From contig JAHLJT010008756.1 in the NCBI GenBank assembly GCA_031308135.1, positions 64,510,232 to 64,574,231 of the forward strand: DNA of 64,000 nt, read 5' to 3'. Positions 20,836 through 34,000 of the stretch are shown here, in pieces; the first letter of the stretch is position 1; each line of letters opens with the position of its first letter. Made by a program: the position numbers and the translations under genes. Below the pieces are notes generated by a model that worked only from the letters and a program-made list of their open reading frames with translations, searched no databases and had not been told where the DNA came from. The stretch is from Acheta domesticus (lineage: Eukaryota; Arthropoda; Insecta; Orthoptera; Gryllidae).

Positions 20836-22664
20836 ACTTTATCCACAAGATATAGTTTAATGGCGTATACTTAAGTAAGTAGTTTCAAATACATATTTGT
20901 CACAACACACCTTCAAGTATATTTTCATAGTTGGGAACATGTAAAGGGGTAATTTTTAATAAAGTAAAATTGAATGAAACTAATTTTGAAGGTTTAAAAT
21001 GAAAAAGAAAATCCCGGCAAGACGACATTTAGGTTGGCACTAGCTCTCACGTTTTACCGGAGGAAGAACACCTCCCGGTACATGACACGCACTACCCTTA
21101 CGAGACTAATCTATGAAGTTGCCGCAACCAGAATCACTTGTAACATTTTTCACCCCAGTATCACCCCTCCCCTCTAACCCATCGGCAATTCCCACCCCAT
21201 CCCGTACCGCGCCCACCGCGCGCCAACGACCACCTCATGCGAACGGGTCCGCGTGGGGGATTGACACCTGGGTTTGATGCCCGGCGGGGGCGGGGCGACG
21301 GGGCGTATCGCCGGATCGCCATTCCCTGGCGCGACTCGGGGCGGCAGCTGTCGCCCACCGCAGGGGCGACGGCGGGCGGGGGGGGGGGGCGCGGCGCGAT
21401 GTAATCTAAACGGCCCGCCTCGCAAACCGCTCACGGGTACGCGGGTACCCAAATTATATTTCCGTTAATTTAATCACAGGGACGGCAATGAGCGCGCATA
21501 AAATGTCATACCTCCGGCCAAGATGATGTAGCGATAGCGGTGGCATCGCGGTGTTTTCGGGACACCGACCGTCGGGTCCCCGGCGCGGTTCGATTTATGG
21601 GCTCAAATTACCGAGGATGGCGCGGTCGGGGCGGGAAAAAACCAGCAGGAAAGTCACCTGTTTGGAGGGTAGTTACGTGCTTAATTGAGACGTACACCCG
21701 GGTATTTTCTTTGGTGATGACCACGAAACAAAGAGCTTCGCACCAGTTTGCTTTCGACGCCCGCGTGCTGCTGGCTTCGTTTTTACGTGTAAACTGCCGA
21801 GGATCGAGATGTTGTGAAGGGAAAGGTGACAATTTTAGTAGGGTCGTAATTGGTGCAGGCGTTCTGTTTGTGGCTCAAATTTCTAGCCTTTCGTGACGAT
21901 TATTGCCCTCAGAGGCCCTGGAATTTGCATTCACGTTTTATATAGACGGATGCAATTATTGTGGAAGAGTTCTAACGACTGGTGCGAAGTCTTCGTAATT
22001 GGTATTAAGCGGACAACGATTAGCAGGTACTTGAATAATGGAGGATTGAGTTATTATAGAGTGGAATGGTTGAGATATTCAAATGAAAAATACGAATATA
22101 ATTTGGTTCAATTATGGTTGTGAAGAAAAAACTAATTCCTAAGTCAAAAGTGTTACATTTTGTAAAAGAGTTCAAGTTAATTGAAAAATCCGCCATGTAT
22201 ATTAATAATTTAAAACAGTTAAAAATTTTTTATTATAAAAAGACGAGAGTTCTCGGATTATTTCATTTATTCGACCATTACACGAATAATTATAAAAAAG
22301 ATATTAAAACTATTAAATATGTTGTTTTATCAAAAGGCATGAACAAATAATGTGGAAAGAACGAAGTTTGAAACTTTTTAGAAAAACCTAAAAAAATCTC
22401 ACCGTCATGAGCAGAAAAATCGAACTTCAATGTGAAATTGTCAAGCCATCTCCTGACTCATTTTATTGTTTTATTTATTAAATAAACTCAAATAACTTCA
22501 AATTAACAGTCTATTTAATTTCCAGAAGAAATGCTTACTTTGGAAATATTGCATCACTTCGAGACGATAAAATATTCTTTTTTCGTTCATTGCCTCGTAG
22601 TTCGATCTGATCCGCCTCAGATAAAAATCATAAGTCGGACTTTAGTAAAATTTATCGTACTCAC
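20836..22664. other. Probable intron 3' of the T-box exon
   Basis: A GC-rich island (about 21,160..21,660) lies about 1 kb beyond the T-box exon in transcript direction. A Lys-rich 78-codon AT-rich frame at 22,114..22,350 has no domain. No further T-box exon is present. Confidence 0.5.
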
Positions 22665-22937
22665 CTGTCCATTTTGTCCATCTCGTTGTTGGTGAGCTTG
22701 ACCTTCTCGAAGGAGACGACCTGCTTGCGCAGCTGCTCGCCCGTGAAGGGCGAGTCCGGGTGCACGTAGAGGCGGCAGGGCGCGGGCGGGTCCGCCTTGC
22801 CGGCCACCAGCCACGACGAGCGGTGGTAGGCGTAGCGGTAGCGCTTGTTGTCCACCGGCACGATGTCCATGAGCACGGCGTAGCGCTGGTCGGGACGCAC
22901 GCCCGTGAACGACACGCGGCACGTCGGGAACATGCGC
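22665..22937 (-). CDS. Tbx20: Internal exon of a Tbx20/midline/H15-type T-box transcription factor
   Basis: This exon encodes 90 complete residues from the centre of a T-box, the sequence-specific DNA-binding domain of nuclear transcription factors. Visible T-box landmarks in order are [50 protein letters not shown] and [16 protein letters not shown]. The [24 protein letters not shown] run and the [14 protein letters not shown] run point to the Tbx20 class (Drosophila midline and H15, which act in heart, segment and neural patterning) rather than Tbx1, Tbx2 or brachyury. The acceptor is TTGCAG before 22937 and the donor is AG|GTGAGT after 22665. The exon starts with one base of a split codon and ends with two bases of another. 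The last residues (K-M-D) depart from the usual K/Q-x-G at this point, and a Cys sits where Ile or Val is usual after MFPT. The preceding T-box half and the following exon are not in the window. Family assignment is strong; midline versus H15 is open. Confidence 0.93.
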
Positions 22938-23632
22938 CTGCAACACACGCACCCGCACGCCACGTTACTTGTGGTGTTCCACAAGGCACAGAAGGAAAAA
23001 AACTGGACGAGTGGATTTCTTCCGCAAGCACAAATGATCAGGAAATCTAACTGGAGTTAAGGCAAATTCGTAAGAAAACATAAAAACACAGTATAAAACT
23101 GAAAAACGAAGTGAAAAGAAATCTAAGAAAAGGACAAGATTGTTATATCATGCTGAGAAATTACCTGTTTCCAGTATTTAGACAAGAAATGTTGAATTAG
23201 AAAAAGAAAATTCGACAAAAAGTAAAAGAAAATAAGACAAAATACTATAATTTTTCTCTTGAATAAACACTGATCTGAAGATCATATAGCGTTTTATTAG
23301 AACCACTATTTTTTCCAATTCTATTTGTCACTGTCAAGACACTTTCAGTTTGGCAACGAGAACGTCCCCTCATCGTGTATGGACGGAATGCAGCAGCAAA
23401 TCATCAGTCACAACATGCCGACGCCATGTCGTCGTGACGTTTCTAAAAAGTTTAAAAAATGCAATAATTGTTGGAGTTCTGCAGTCCACATCTGAATTAA
23501 TACAATATTGTTTACTTACTTATTGCTTATTTATGTTTTTTTGAATTACATAGTACAAAGGTCAGTGTATAAAATACCACATAACATATAACTGCAATAT
23601 CCTACTTAAAATTTACTTTCAATAATCATACT
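22938..23632. other. Probable intron 5' of the T-box exon
   Basis: A GTGCGTGTGTTGCAG acceptor ends this stretch in minus-strand reading. The rest is AT-rich DNA with no feature seen. Confidence 0.5.
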
Positions 23633-23779
23633 TATAGAGCGATTTTTCTAACCATGCCTCTGGCAGTTTCATCTAATCGGGTACCTATATGTCGCTACAG
23701 TGATTTTCAAGCGCCCGATTGGATGAAACCGTCAAAAGCCGATGTCTGCCAGAGGCATAGTTGAATAAATCACAGTATA
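23633..23779. mobile_element. MITE family 1, copy 2 (about 147 bp)
   Basis: This copy has the same termini and internal blocks as the one at 3851..4010 (TCTGGCAG, TTTCATCTAATCGGG, GATTGGATGAAACCGTCA, TTGAATAAATCACAGTATA). It differs in the central spacer and has several substitutions, so the copies are not recent. A different foldback element begins 7 bp to its right. Confidence 0.75.
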
Positions 23780-23785
23780 CTACTA

Positions 23786-23949
23786 GGGTGATGGAAAAAT
23801 ACAGAGTTTTTGCGCCCTCGAACGTGACGCACTATCGATATTCTTCTCATGCGCAGTTCCAGTTTCGCATCACTTTAGTGCATCTGCGCATGCGCAGAAG
23901 ATCGATAGTGCTTCACGTTCGTGGGTGCAAAAACTCTCTAATATCACCG
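23786..23949. mobile_element. Foldback MITE with about 70-bp arms
   Basis: The left arm starts GGGTGATGGAAAAATACAGA and contains GAACGTGACGCACTATCGAT. The right arm is its imperfect complement, with ATCGATAGTGCTTCACGTTC and TCTCTAATATCACC at the end. Only a short spacer around CATCACTTTAGTGCATC separates the arms. It abuts MITE family 1 copy 2. There is no coding capacity. Confidence 0.75.
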
Positions 23950-26900
23950 TATCACCCGCTAGCTTTGCCATCACGACGGAAAAGTTGAAAGGCGGCGCCG
24001 GTGCGACGCGGGGCGGCGCGGCGCAGCGAAGGCCGAGGGGCGTGTCATCCACGCGTCACCGCGACGCGCCGCCGAAGCGCAGGCAGCGATGGGCGCGTGA
24101 TTAGGCGCGCGCGTGGGCATTGTTGCGTTATCGCCCGACCGGAATTTCACTTCCGCCCTCGAGGGCGGCGGCGGATGTCGGCGCGGACAAACCGATAATT
24201 GAGCCGGATCGAATAGAGGGCCCGCCAAGTACTGCCAGGGCAAGGATTGTAGCGGGGCGAAATTAGTGGCCAAGGAGTTGCCGAAAGTTGTGCTGCGGCG
24301 CAGTACCGCGCCGAGGGTGAACCGCGAAATTAAGTAAGCGTTCCGTGAAAATGATTTAATAAGGAAGATATGAACACAAACAATCGTAGTAGGTATTAAA
24401 TAATGTAGTAATGATATTGATTAACGGTAACACTCGCAGATTATACAAATTTATTATTAACTGAAATTAAAAATGTCAATAAATAAAACGCTTTTGTAAT
24501 TCTGTAGGAAATGTAAGCTAGTTTGCTTTTTTATAATAATTCAATACTTGAAAGAATTGCAAACACATCCGTAGGTTTCTGTCTACAAAAAAAAGGCACA
24601 CATGTTCCTTTTTCTATTTCGTATTATTTTTCCAATTCATTAAAATTGGGAAAATTGAAATAAAAATGTTTTCATTCAATATTAATAGTGTGTACATTAT
24701 GTTATTACATTTTCAATTTATTTCAATTGAAACATATTTTCCATTTTCTTGGTGTATAATAAAATAATTACGTTAGTTATTTCCTGCACGTTTCTGACAC
24801 GTTTGGTTTTTGTATCACAATGAATAAGCATAAACTAATTTTGGCCATCTAGAATGAGTACTCATCTCAGTGTGCGGCATTGGTGGCGGTGAACACCAGA
24901 TTTTTCTGATTGTTCCTGGCCAGCGGTTGCCGCCCGGCGCCCTCGCGACCTGTCGAAAGCCATTGCCGGTCGTTGATGAGCGTCCCTCCACAGCCAGCAC
25001 GTAAGGGCGGTGTTTATGAAGCAAATGGATACGGAGACCGCGAGACCGTGAATCCGGATCGCGACACCATCAATCGATGCGCGTGGCTACTCGACAATGA
25101 AGGAGGAAAATATGGTTGGACATGATAAATAATAATTATAGAAATGGGTCAAGGAATGGGCCAAAATTTTATACAATGTTATTACGATTAAAGAATAGGG
25201 AATCTCTTTAAATGTCGAGATGGAAAAGTATGTTTTATTTCTGGGAGTTAAATAAATATTATTTATGAAACTGATTAAAATTTACGAAACATATAGAATA
25301 GAATAACATAATATATTACAATTATCTCCATCGGCATTGTGGAAGTTGTTGTGAAACTTGTTTTACGAGTTACAAATTTCATGAAACACAGAACTATATG
25401 AAAGAAGATGACATGACTATATGAAAGAAGATGAAAGAAATTGATGACATGGAAAAGAAGATACAACTGTCCAAGAGCTGCGAGTTAAGCTCATCTTCTC
25501 ATCCCAATCAAATCTTCAGAATACATTACATTTCCATTGTTTTCTTTCCCTTATGGTTCTCTCTTCTATCGTCGCTTTTCATGAAACAAATAACCTTCAG
25601 TATTCTCTTTCACAATCTGCAATACCAATTGCGAAAAAAAAAATTACGATCTCAATTTCAGAAACAACGCTATCAGCTTGATATTTTTTGAGTCGACGCG
25701 TCGGCTTCTCTGGTTGTTATTGCACTCGTCGCATAATACAAGCGCACTCTAGCGTAATTACAGGAAATGGCGGACTGAAAAGTTATGAGAGGTAACCCCG
25801 AGAGAATGGCGCGAATGTTTTTTTCTGCTTTTCCATCACGTCGCTCGGTTTACGTTCGCGAGGTTTATATGGTAGTTGAGCATTATAACCACCTGGCGAA
25901 ATTTGAAACTGCCGCTGCTGAAATGATGCCCGAGGAAGACTTTTTTGCAGTGTGTGTTTTACTGTTTCCCCCCTCGTCATCTTTTCTCACTGCCCGCTAA
26001 CGCATGATATCATTAAGATTAGCTCATTATGTTAATATGATGCCACGAATAATTTTCGTATTATTATAAAAAGTGCAATAGAAATGCATGGTGCAACATG
26101 ATGTACTTTTTCTGAAAAGTGTTCATCGTTTTCAATAGAATTTATTGTTGCACCGCAGGTGCAAAGTTTAACTCAATGGCGAATTAGAATTCAAGATGTT
26201 TATAAAAATGCATGATGTGAATGTAATAAGAACATTAAGTAAACAGATGTTAAACTCGATGATTATTATTGACAATGAAGAACTTTTTTCTCTTACTGAA
26301 ATAATGCTTCATTTTCTATTTTAACCTATTCTAAAGGACGCGAGTTTCCACCGAACGTCTGCAGGCAGTCAGCAAGGCAGTTGGAGGGCCTCTCAATCCC
26401 TGCTCAGCATCCTGGGCCTCGGTGGGGACACCCGAGACGCCAGCGCCGACCACAGGGCACGCGCGTGACACCTATAAACGCGTCAGGCTGCCACCACACG
26501 GCGACGCCTCGGCAGCCGCCCGCCACCCACTCTCTCTCGCATCCGCTCTCATGATTCAGCGCTCAGGAGCAGAGCTTTTAATTGGTCAAATATCTATTCC
26601 GTGAACTATCTTTTTCAATTTATACGTTCGTGTGCTACTCCTTCCAGCTCATTTCTTCACCCTCTCTCCTCTTTGTTCCTTGTTCTTGTTCTCTCTCTCT
26701 CACACAAACACATATGCGCGCGCACACGCACACTCCTCATTCACACACATATATACTTCTCACTCACATATACACACACAAACTAACCATTTCTTTCCAT
26801 CTCTCTTTCTATTTTCGTACTTTTCACATCCACCACAAACATACTGTACATTTTGCAAACCATTCTTATATTTTCTTTCATTCACCCCCTTTTTATTTCA

Positions 26901-28119
26901 TTCTCTCTTTCATAACAAATCATCATCCGTCCTTCCTCGGAGTTATCTAGGCAGTTAACCAACCACACTTTCAATCATCCTTACGCCCCCTAGCTACCTT
27001 CAAGCATCATCCCTTCCACTCCCCCGAAAAATCACTCACAAGGCATCCGCGATCACGAGCTCACACCGTCCACATTCGCCCGTCCACACGCTCACCCGCC
27101 CTCTCACCCCCGCCCCCTCACTGGGTAACGCGAGACGCGTCTCCGCCGGACAGCTCTATAGCTTCCCCATTAAACTGTCCGGTTTACGGCGGTATGCTCC
27201 CGGCGGCGACCCGCCACCGCCCCCACTGCCACCGACACCAGTGCTGCTGCTGCTGCCGGCGGCAGTTTTATGCCGAGCCGCTGCCGGGAGCCGACTCGCC
27301 CGCCCCGAATCGTAGATAAAGTCAGGGCCCGCCGCCCTCCCGGCGACCCGCCACGGCCGCGCCTTCGGTCCCTCGCACCGACCACCCGACGGAATATGGG
27401 AGCTGCCGAGTTGCTGAGTTTGCAGACGGGGGAGGTATCGTAGTGAGGAAAGAGGGGTTGGAGGAACTCGGGAGGCGAGATGGTGTTCGAAACTTCACTT
27501 TATGGGCCTACTCTGAGTTGGAGGAAATCTGAATGTTGATATCATTTGTACCAATTTTCCTGCTTGGAATACGTAATAGATAAAAAGAAGGGTTTTCAGT
27601 CAAACTAAAGTGTCTATGATGGGTTTGTATTAACTGATGGAAGTAACAAAAATTTGGAGATCCTTTTTTTTTATTCGTACTGCTTACTTGAAAAATAAAC
27701 AAAAGTATTATTTATGTATCTGATTTTACGGCGTGAGATGTACTTACAAATGATTTAATAAAAATCTGACAGAAATTGTTGTTTTGAAATGTATTCATAT
27801 AAAGCATTACCCCGAAAATAGGGTGGCGGGAAAGGTACTAAAAACATCATTAAACAACAGAGTCTAGAAAAAAATGGAAGAACCACTTCAGATTTCATAA
27901 ATTAAAAGCTAGAAAATTAATGATATTTGGATGCCACAAAATCACAGAGATGACATTTAAAGAACATTGATTTGTAATTCAATGAACGTCGAATCGCAGT
28001 GTAAGACTGCCATTGCAGATGTATATATCACAAGCAAAACAAAGAAGTTATGTAGAAAATATGAGTATGTATCTGCGTAAAATATCAAAGCTCAAGACAC
28101 GCCTCAAAAAGTAACGTGA
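23950..28119. other. Alternating GC-rich islands and AT-rich DNA
   Basis: GC-rich islands at about 23,985..24,320, 26,340..26,560 and 27,030..27,400. A CA/CT-rich pyrimidine tract lies at about 26,690..26,800 and continues as TC-rich DNA to 26,940. No domain is recognised in any frame. Confidence 0.5.

Positions 28120-28175
<56 letters not shown>
28120..28175. repeat. (AAT)n microsatellite
   Basis: About 18 uninterrupted units. Confidence 0.95.
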
Positions 28176-28176
<1 letters not shown>

Positions 28177-29725
28177 GGTAGACATTATCGTATATTACCC
28201 AATAAATCACAAGCGTCTTTAGTACTTGTTTCAAATGAAAGCTCCGTTCTTTGCAGCCCAAGTCGGGCGAGTTGCTGCTAACGCGAGATTTAGTTTGCCC
28301 TGAAAGAAGCAAATGACCGCCAAACCAAGGAACCCGACGCGAGGAATATTAAGCAAAACAAAAAATAAAAAAAGTGGAACGACGGGCGAAAGGTGAATCG
28401 GAAACAACAGGGGCGAGGTCGCGCGGTCGGCCAGGTGGGCGACAGGGGCGCGGGCGGGTGGGCCTGAAGAAAGGCGGGCGTTGCCGCGATGACCCAGGCG
28501 ATAGACGCCCGGTCACGATCCGCGCGCAGGGTTCCGAGATCGAGGAAATCGCGTCTATCTCCCGACGGCTCATCACGACCTTATCACTCCTCTGTCACGC
28601 CGGCCTCGAGCCACGCGTGGATCACCGCGCGATAGCTCGACGAGCAGTCGGGAATTTGTGAGCGCTCCGGCTTTTCAGGGCCTGAGAAAGGGTGTAATGG
28701 AATTCTATTATATTGTTCGCACTCTCGGAGGAGAGACTTTCTTGTCTTCATTGCCGACTTAAGAGATGTAATCGGTTCGTGTCTCATTCTTTTTGTAAGT
28801 TGTTCCCTCATTTCCATAACGTTTTTACTGTTTTGGGTTCGTTTCGTTCAATATTACATTCTATATTGCATTCAATATTGCATGCTTTTCAACAAATGTA
28901 AGTTAGTCACTAAGTCTTGGAATCAATGTTTGTCATTCACTCACACCAACAATCCGTTTCTAAATTCATATTCATCATTGTATATCACAGGCAAACAATG
29001 AAATCTGAATTTAAAAGTGTTTGTTTACCTATCGCCTCGATTCTCAAACATCATAACACTTTTTCTTGATATTTAACACGTGTACCGTTAAGATTGCCAA
29101 TTTGATTCACGATGCTACTTTCATTTTTGACGTACTAGTAATCTTGTCCTTTTATTGTGACAATTTTATAGTTTTTTTCCTAAAATGTGTTTCATAACGT
29201 TATAACTTTTCTACTAGATAATGGATTCTGACATTAATTTTATTGCACCTTTTTTGAAGAAACATCCGATCAGCTAAGTCTTTTCTCTGCTGCAAATTTT
29301 TTTATTGCGAAGATTCATGCGTTCATGACCTTGTTCATCCTCATACCTCATTCATCAACCGAAACAAGCCTCTCTTCTGCCGCCAGGCTCATCTTTTCGA
29401 CAGCTCGTTGCCCTTCGTGGCACCTCAAACACATCGGCTGTTCCAATTACAGCTGCCCGTCCCCTCTGGCGTTTCGCAGTGCTTTCGCCAATCCCTTCGG
29501 AGAGTCAAGTTGCACTGAGGGTCATGTCGAGCTTCCAGCCAGGCAAGGAGAGCTTCCAGAAGGAAGAGGGTATTAGATCAGCCACCGCTCAGTATGCGGG
29601 CTACACAAGCTGCTCACTTTGTGCAAAAGGACGTTAGCAACATGAGTAAGAATATCGGTAAAAAGTTTTTGCAAAATGATTGAAAAAAACTACAGCAATT
29701 CTTCATTACCATCAGCACACAAACA
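28176..29725. other. No gene recognised; GC-rich island at about 28,380-28,660
   Basis: The island opens overlapping Arg/Gly frames on both strands. The flanks are ordinary AT-rich DNA. Confidence 0.5.
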
Positions 29726-29990
29726 ACCTCGGCACACAAACACCCTCAGCTTACAAACCAATACCCTCAGCACACAAACCAACACGCTCAGCACACAAAC
29801 CAACACCATCAGCATACAAATAACACCGTCAGCTCACAAACCTACGACCTCAGCACACAAATCAACACCCTCAGCGCACCCACCTACGTTCTCAGCACCC
29901 ACACCTACGATCTCGCCACACAAAGCAACTCTCTCAGCACACAAACCAACGCCCTGGGCACACAAACCTACGTCCTCAGCACCCAAACCC
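29726..29990. repeat. Degenerate 21-22-bp minisatellite
   Basis: Units of the form CCTCAGCACACAAACCAACA repeat about twelve times with substitutions. The long Thr/Pro/Ser frame across it follows from the repeat. Confidence 0.7.
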
Positions 29991-30513
29991 GACTTCCCGA
30001 GCTCCGTGCAACGCGCCACCTTGCAGTCGCCTCTCCACCGTGTTCTCAGTCCTTCCTCCCCCGCGTGCAACGCAGCCGCCGCCGCCGCCCGAAGCAGCCG
30101 CCTCTCCAAGCGCCTCACGCACGCGCCCGACGCACACGTGCGACGCGCGTAATGAGGTCACGTGGGGGCGTCATGTGGCAGCGGCACCGGCTCCGGCTCC
30201 GGCGGCGGCGGCGGCGACGCAGATTGCGAGCAGCGCAGACGCCACCCCCCACCGCCCCCGCAAAGAGGGAGGGAGGGAGGGAGAGAGAGAGAGAGAGAGC
30301 ACACGCCTTCGCGCGGAGCAAGCCGCTTCTTGCCGTCGCAGGCTAATGAGAAGCCCGCTTAACGCCCGTCCATTCAGGTAATTAGGCCTTGTTTATGATG
30401 GCAACAGCTGCCCCGGCAGACGCCCCCGCCACTGCGCCGCGCCGCGCCGCCCCGCCCCGCCCCGCGCCGGGCGTGCAGCGCGCCGCTGAAAACACTGTGA
30501 CTGGCATCGCAAC
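29991..30513. other. CpG-dense island before the 266-bp tandem duplication
   Basis: Very rich in CGCC and GCCG runs. Several overlapping Ala/Arg/Pro frames on both strands are compositional. Confidence 0.55.
30261..30300. repeat. (GGGA)n(GA)n tract
   Basis: A short purine tract inside a GC-rich patch. Confidence 0.9.
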
Positions 30514-31030
30514 AAAACACATCAGGCTGACTTCCCCAGGCCCGACCCTCCTGGTGGCTCCAAGCTTCCGCTGGATTTGGCCTGCGCGCGAGGCGAAGAC
30601 AAGAGATTTTTTATAATAAACTACTCAAGCAAACGTGTGGAATGCGATTCACGAGGGCGCTTTGATTAACAAAGTTGTACGTGTTAAGTTATATTTTTTT
30701 CAACATAAAGATAACTTAACTAGCTTCGCTTGCGCATTTGCAAGTCGACGGCGAGATTCCGACATTGAGAATAATATACAAAATACATCAGGCCGACTAC
30801 CCCAGGACCGGCCCTCAGGGTAGCTACACGCTTCCGCTGGATTTGGTCTGCACATGAGGCGAAGACAGCTATCTTTTTCTGATAATCTGCTTCAGCATAC
30901 GTGTGGAATGCGATTCGCGAGGGCGCTAGAAAATTTCCCAATTTGAAAGGCCAATTTAATTTGCTTCGCATACGCATTTCCAAGTCGACGGCGGGTCTCA
31001 ACCTTTGTTGACAACATACAAAAGCATCCG
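30514..31030. repeat. Tandem duplication of a 266-bp unit
   Basis: Copy 1 (from about 30,514) and copy 2 (from about 30,780) share CATCAGG, CTTCCGCTGGATTTGG, GAGGCGAAGACA, CGTGTGGAATGCGATTC, GAGGGCGCT, and CAAGTCGACGGCG in order. A short trace of a third start may follow near 31,015. No coding frame is conserved between the copies. Confidence 0.7.
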
Positions 31031-34000
31031 TGAGACCAGCCAACGTGAACTTTCAAACGCGTTTTACGCCAAAATAAGATACGACTTATCTCGGCCGCCC
31101 TCCCTCGACCTACACAGGTTTTTCTACTTACGTAAAAATGCGCCTTTCCCACGTTTTCTATTTATCAATATGATTTTGCTGTTTATAAAAGAAATACTGT
31201 ACCAGGGGGTAGAGGAGAATCCTTGCGAGATTTCTCCAGTAAAAGCAACAACTGATGATGATCTACACAATTACGAAGTTTTAAAATCATTTATCTTTAA
31301 TATATTAACAAAATTACCACAATGGAATGAAACATTTTTGTCAAGAGTTTTGTTTATTTAACAATTTACCAAATCATTTCATATATTCACTTAATAATGC
31401 TCATGTACTGTCAAAAAGTGTTATGATGATCTTGAAGTAAAAATGAATTTTGAACTTCAAGAAAGGTTGGGTTGGCCTCCAACAGCAAAATAAATACATG
31501 GAGACCGCTATTCAATTTGTAGAAAGTGAATTTAATTTATCGTAAAAAATAATATAAATATTGCACTATTTGCGATCTCTCAGCAGAATAATTGTTGTTA
31601 GAATTCACTCCTCATAATCCTCAGACTGAATTATTTAGTAAATGGCCAGACATTAATTTATTCATTCATATAATAACGTCGCTTATACAAAACTTTAGTT
31701 ATTTCAAAACCATGTTTCTAAGCGGTAATATTTAATTTTTTATGGCCACCTTGCGTGAGTAACCCAATGAAACTTTCCAAGCTGAAAGATTCGGAGGCGC
31801 TCAAGATTGTAAACCAGATGGCTTCTCGTAAACCGGGACAAATAACACCTTTCTAACGGTGATCACACTGAATTCCGGAAAAGCAATACAGGAAGTTAGT
31901 AAATGTCTCCCATTCTCGAACAATTTTTCTTGAAATTTTAATACATTTTGTTTCTTGTAAACTTAATAGCATAATACGTATTCTTGTTCAGATATCAATT
32001 GATACATTTTTGGAGAATCCGTTTCTTTTTCAATCATATCGCAATAGTGTAAGATTGCCACCAATCCATCACTTTTAGTTGAAGTATGTTTCGACAGAGA
32101 TCATTCGGAGAAGCTGATAGATCAAATTTTAATCTCACATAATCTCTCTGGGGGTACTTTTGCGGCGCGCTTACTTCAAAGCAAGCAAACTATGCTCCTG
32201 CGTCATCCTTATCATTCCACGGAGGATATCACCTGTCATGAAGCGTCTTCTCAGAACGAGTTTGTATCTCCTATTCAGTATGAAGGTGATGAATTCAGGT
32301 AAAACAAACTTTCCGCGTGAATCAGCGCATTTGCGCTTGAAAAATATTCATTCAAGGACAAACAATGGATATACGAACTTTTATAAAACCATCCTAGCGA
32401 GATGGGTTAATAGTTGTTTTAACATGAAGTTAGGCTGACATCTGCCGAAAAATACGATGTCTACATTTTTCTGGAGTCAATTTGCTTTAGAACGTTCAAA
32501 CTTATGACGATTCAAGACTTCAAGCATACAAACTGTTGGAATCGGACATAATAATCCTATTAGGATAGCCGAACATTTGTAACGGATTGTTCAGAAGAAC
32601 CAACAATGCGATGATGATATGAAGGTCATTGGCAAATTTCCACTCCCATTAATAAATTAATTTAATATTCCTATTTTATTCGTGTAATTAATTCTAATTT
32701 ATCAGTTTGATCTAAAATTTTAGTTCAGACAGTGCCCCCTAATAGAGATGACACAAGTTAGCCAATTAATCCATAACAATTTCATAATTCACACTCAAAT
32801 CGAACCAGGCCATTAGGTTTCTTCCTTACTATTCTTGATCGTAAAAACATGAGTATCAATCCTTCACATTGAACTCGCTCCCAGCAGTAAATCTCACACC
32901 TCCAACAGCCTGCTTCAAACTGCGGAGAACCATCTCGTCTCCTCTCTAACAAGACTCTCCAATCTCTCCTCACGAAACGCAAGCGCAGACAATACAAACC
33001 GTCAATATCAAGCTCGTTACCTCCCCACACCGCAGGAGCGCTGCCGGCACCTGCTTTTGTTTCGTTTTCTATCGTCGGTCGACTCTCGTAGTGAACCCCA
33101 CCCAAGCAGCGATGCATTATTAATTATCGACTCTCCCGTCTTCTTTCAATGGTGTTCTTTCCTCGTCGCTCTCACACCAACGTTGTGCCTAAACCCGTCC
33201 GCGCTTTGATCGATTCTATCAAGTAAGAGGTGTAAGCATAGGTACTACTTAGTGCGGTCGCGCCTAACACTTTGGGTATCACGCAGACGGCTAGCGTATC
33301 TTTTTTTTTTTTACATTTTTTTGTATCGCGGTATGATTATTAATAAGCGCGAGTAGGTCGAACTTGTCCGCGTTACTTGATATCGCCAAGCGAGCCATGG
33401 CGGTTGTTCATTTAATATGTATATATACGCGTTTATCATTAATCAGCGGATGACCCCAGTACGAGTCAGGTTGCTTTGCGGAGGTTGATTAATGCGAGTT
33501 CGATCATTTGTTGGAGTTGCCATCGGCAGCCGCCAGAATGCGCTTCCGCCACGGAGGCGGTTGTTTGGAGATGGCAGCTCGCCGAGAAGACGGCGGAGGT
33601 CGGATGGTGTGGGGATGAGGTTGAAGAGTGAAAGATGACGGGGACGCGAAGATATTGATTGAAGAGTTATTTCACCAGACTTGTTATATGTTGACTTTGG
33701 GATGTAAGATTTGAATATCGGAAGAACGTATAGATAGTACCTTCAGAGAGTAAATAAAAACCTCACTCATTGCTACTAATTTGTTTTTTCTATTAGCAGT
33801 TTGTGCAAAAATGAAGGATACATGATATCGGAGTCTTATGTAGGCAGTAGCAGTCAGATAAAAACTTCGTGGTAATGATATATCAAGAAATACAAAATCT
33901 GTTATATTGTCTGTTTGCTTTAAACTTTTCTCGAGATTTTTTTCTGCTGGTAGAGAGCAATAGTACGGTATATTATCTCAATACTCACTACCAAAACTAC

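Noticed and set aside
22114..22350. 78-codon Lys-rich frame that could be a second viral gene
   Set aside because: Composition follows local AT-richness, there are no motifs, no compact neighbours and no terminal hairpin.
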